DNA of 64,000 nt from CAYMZZ01 sp044463125. GTDB lineage: Bacteria > Bacteroidota > Bacteroidia > Chitinophagales > Chitinophagaceae. The stretch is taken from contig JBIQMS010000002.1 of NCBI GenBank assembly GCA_044463125.1, forward strand, positions 62,001 to 126,000, in the 5' to 3' direction. This document shows, one piece after another, positions 62,496 through 64,000 of the stretch. How positions within the stretch are numbered: the first letter of the stretch is position 1; each line of letters opens with the position of its first letter. The notes beneath the pieces are model-generated. The model saw only the letters and a list, made by a program, of their open reading frames with translations. It was not told where the DNA came from and did no database searches. The translations under genes were made by a program, and so were the position numbers.

Positions 62496-64000
62496 ATGCC
62501 CAAATTCGACAGCCGATGGGCTTTGTTTCTGGCTATCCTGATTTTTGTACTCGCGGTTTCCTTTAGTTACGCATTTGCCAATTATCAATTGGCGGTAAGC
62601 GGGCTTTTGATTGTGGTGGTACTTACAGTCTTCATCCCGGGCTGGTGGAGTACGCTGATTGCGGGAGTGGCCAGTATGATCGCGATGACGGTTCTGGTGA
62701 TTTATTATCGCGACAACCAGGATATTTTTCGGTCTCTAGTGAGTCAGTTATATTCCCTGCTGGTTATCATATTTGCTGTAGGCATTGTTTTCTATCTCAA
62801 AAAGCTGCAGCAATCGCTGGAGCATGGCAAAACGCATATGACCTCGCTTTTCGCCAATGCCACCGAAGGCATCCTGCTCACCAACCGGCAGGGCGAGATT
62901 GTATTGGCCAACCCGTCGGCGGAGCGGATGTTTGGCTATACAGAAAAAGAACTGATTGGTCATCGGATCGAAATGCTGATACCCAAACGCTTTCATGGGG
63001 GGCACGAAAAAATGCGGGATGGCTTTTACAAACATCCCCAGAACCGCACCATGGGATCCGGCCGCGACCTTTTTGCCCGCCGCAAGGATGATTCGGAGTT
63101 TCCGGTGGAAGTGAGCCTGAGCCATTATAAACAGAAGAACGAATCCTTTGTCATCGCGTTCATTGTAGACATTACCACCCGTAAGGAAATTGAAGCCAAC
63201 CTGGTGAGGCAAAAGCAGGAATTGGAAAAAATCAGCAATGATATCCGCAAACTGAACGCGGAGCTGGAGAATAAAGTGGAGGAAAGAACACAAATATTAA
63301 AAGAAGCCCTCCAGAGACTGGAAGAATCGCAACAGGAGTTGAGTGAATCGCTCGACAAGGAAAGGCAGCTCAATGAAATCAAGTCGCGGTTTGTATCCAT
63401 GGCTTCGCATGAGTTTCGTACGCCACTCAGCACCATCCTTTCTTCGGCCACCCTGGTTTCGAAATATACGCAAACCGAAGAGCAGCTAAAACGCGACAAG
63501 CATATCAACCGGATTCGCGATTCGGTAAACCATATGAATGAACTGCTCGAAGATTTTTTATCGTTGGGCAAACTGGAAGAAGGGAAAGTGAGTATTACCA
63601 TTACGCCTTTCCGCATCAAAGATTTTGCGGAAGATGTGCTGGATGAAATGAAGGCGCACCTGAAACCCGAGCAGCAACTGAATCTGATATGTGCAGACGA
63701 GAGCCACTTCGGTACCGACAAACGCATGCTGAAAAATATTGTGGTCAACCTGCTGAGCAATGCCATCAAATTCTCCGACCCGGGCAAAAGCATTGAATGG
63801 AAAGTACAGCTGGAAAATAAAATGTTGAAGATTGAAGTGCAGGATCAGGGTCTGGGTATTCCGGAAGAAGACCAGCCCCATCTGTTCGCCACCTTTTTCC
63901 GCGGCAAGAACGTGACCAATATCCAGGGAACAGGACTGGGCCTGCCCATTATCAAGCGCTATGTGGAATTGCTGAAAGGCGAGATTCGTTTCAGCAGCCA
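62496..64000 (+). CDS. PAS-domain sensor histidine kinase (3' end cut by window)
   Basis: At least 501 aa, open to the window edge. From the ATG at 62496: about four membrane helices (10-110), a PAS domain (about 120-235, FANATEGILLTNRQGEIVLANPSAERMFGY), a coiled coil, HisKA with phosphohistidine H305 (ASHEFRTPL), and HATPase N, G1 and G2 boxes (NLLSNAIKFSD, DQGLGIPEE, GTGLGLPII). The partner regulator should lie beyond the window. Its closeness to rrf2 and ric suggests, but does not show, a link to redox or NO signals. Confidence 0.93.
   Translation, partial: MPKFDSRWALFLAILIFVLAVSFSYAFANYQLAVSGLLIVVVLTVFIPGWWSTLIAGVASMIAMTVLVIYYRDNQDIFRSLVSQLYSLLVIIFAVGIVFYLKKLQQSLEHGKTHMTSLFANATEGILLTNRQGEIVLANPSAERMFGYTEKELIGHRIEMLIPKRFHGGHEKMRDGFYKHPQNRTMGSGRDLFARRKDDSEFPVEVSLSHYKQKNESFVIAFIVDITTRKEIEANLVRQKQELEKISNDIRKLNAELENKVEERTQILKEALQRLEESQQELSESLDKERQLNEIKSRFVSMASHEFRTPLSTILSSATLVSKYTQTEEQLKRDKHINRIRDSVNHMNELLEDFLSLGKLEEGKVSITITPFRIKDFAEDVLDEMKAHLKPEQQLNLICADESHFGTDKRMLKNIVVNLLSNAIKFSDPGKSIEWKVQLENKMLKIEVQDQGLGIPEEDQPHLFATFFRGKNVTNIQGTGLGLPIIKRYVELLKGEIRFSS

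Overview
The window looks like chromosome of a member of the Bacteroidota, most likely Chitinophagales (Chitinophagaceae). The evidence is a gliding/type IX secretion locus (gldJ, porU, porV) and an orphan PorP/SprF, bshA (bacillithiol synthesis), a Bacteroidota-style arginine cluster with the acylornithine carbamoyltransferase argF', clade II nitrous oxide reductase with a lipoprotein signal, and TAnnTTTG promoter elements. There are no rRNA or tRNA genes, phage genes, transposases or CRISPR arrays.

Layout. 1-6.9 kb: a sulfur and redox cluster. Two paralogous metallo-beta-lactamase/rhodanese proteins bracket TlpA, DUF202, Dps and a two-part YeeE/YedE thiosulfate-type transporter, with a Crp/Fnr regulator beside them. 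6.9-8.2 kb: murF. 8.5-14.9 kb: gldJ divergent from porU-porV. 15.4-18.6 kb: ispF-dut-DUF4292 lipoprotein-EnvC-like. 18.9-19.3 kb: a GxxExxY gene between ATCTGCG palindromes. 19.5-22.1 kb: bshA and an M28 peptidase. 22.5-31.9 kb: the arginine cluster on the minus strand (leader peptide, GNAT, argG, argC, a four-helix-bundle gene, argD, argF', argB, argE, argH). 32-39 kb: RsmI-like methylase, EI24 protein, glutamate/dicarboxylate symporter, PorP/SprF, upp and anmK. 39.4-42.6 kb: DUF4288, a LytS/LytTR two-component pair and a LiaF-like protein. 42.8-52.7 kb: HAD hydrolase, a TolB-propeller/amidohydrolase, adenine deaminase, a desaturase, trmD and a GNAT-nitrilase fusion. 52.7-62.3 kb: N2O respiration and nitrosative stress (cytochrome c, nosZ, a membrane-NosL fusion, nosD, nosF, nosY, ric, Rrf2 regulator, second ric). 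62.5 kb to the end: a PAS histidine kinase cut by the window edge.

The intergenic DNA is unusual. Most gaps carry arms made from a small vocabulary of short words (ACGTATTACGT, GTTTAAGGTTTAGGG, GTAAGTAGTAAGTA, GTGAATCGTGAGGC, TTGTTGAATTG, AAGTTATAAG, GAATTTGGG). The word on the left is mirrored by its reverse complement on the right, and in several gaps the centre is an ATCTGCG/CGCAGAT palindrome. Eight ATCTGCG loci are present. Some share a core and outer tips, and one pair frames the GxxExxY gene.

The most promising leads are the GxxExxY gene at the core position of an ATCTGCG element, an Arg-rich leader peptide with a hairpin ahead of the arginine operon, the NosL fusion, three palindromes in the nos/rrf2 control region, and a terminator-ended candidate small RNA at 61.3-61.5 kb.
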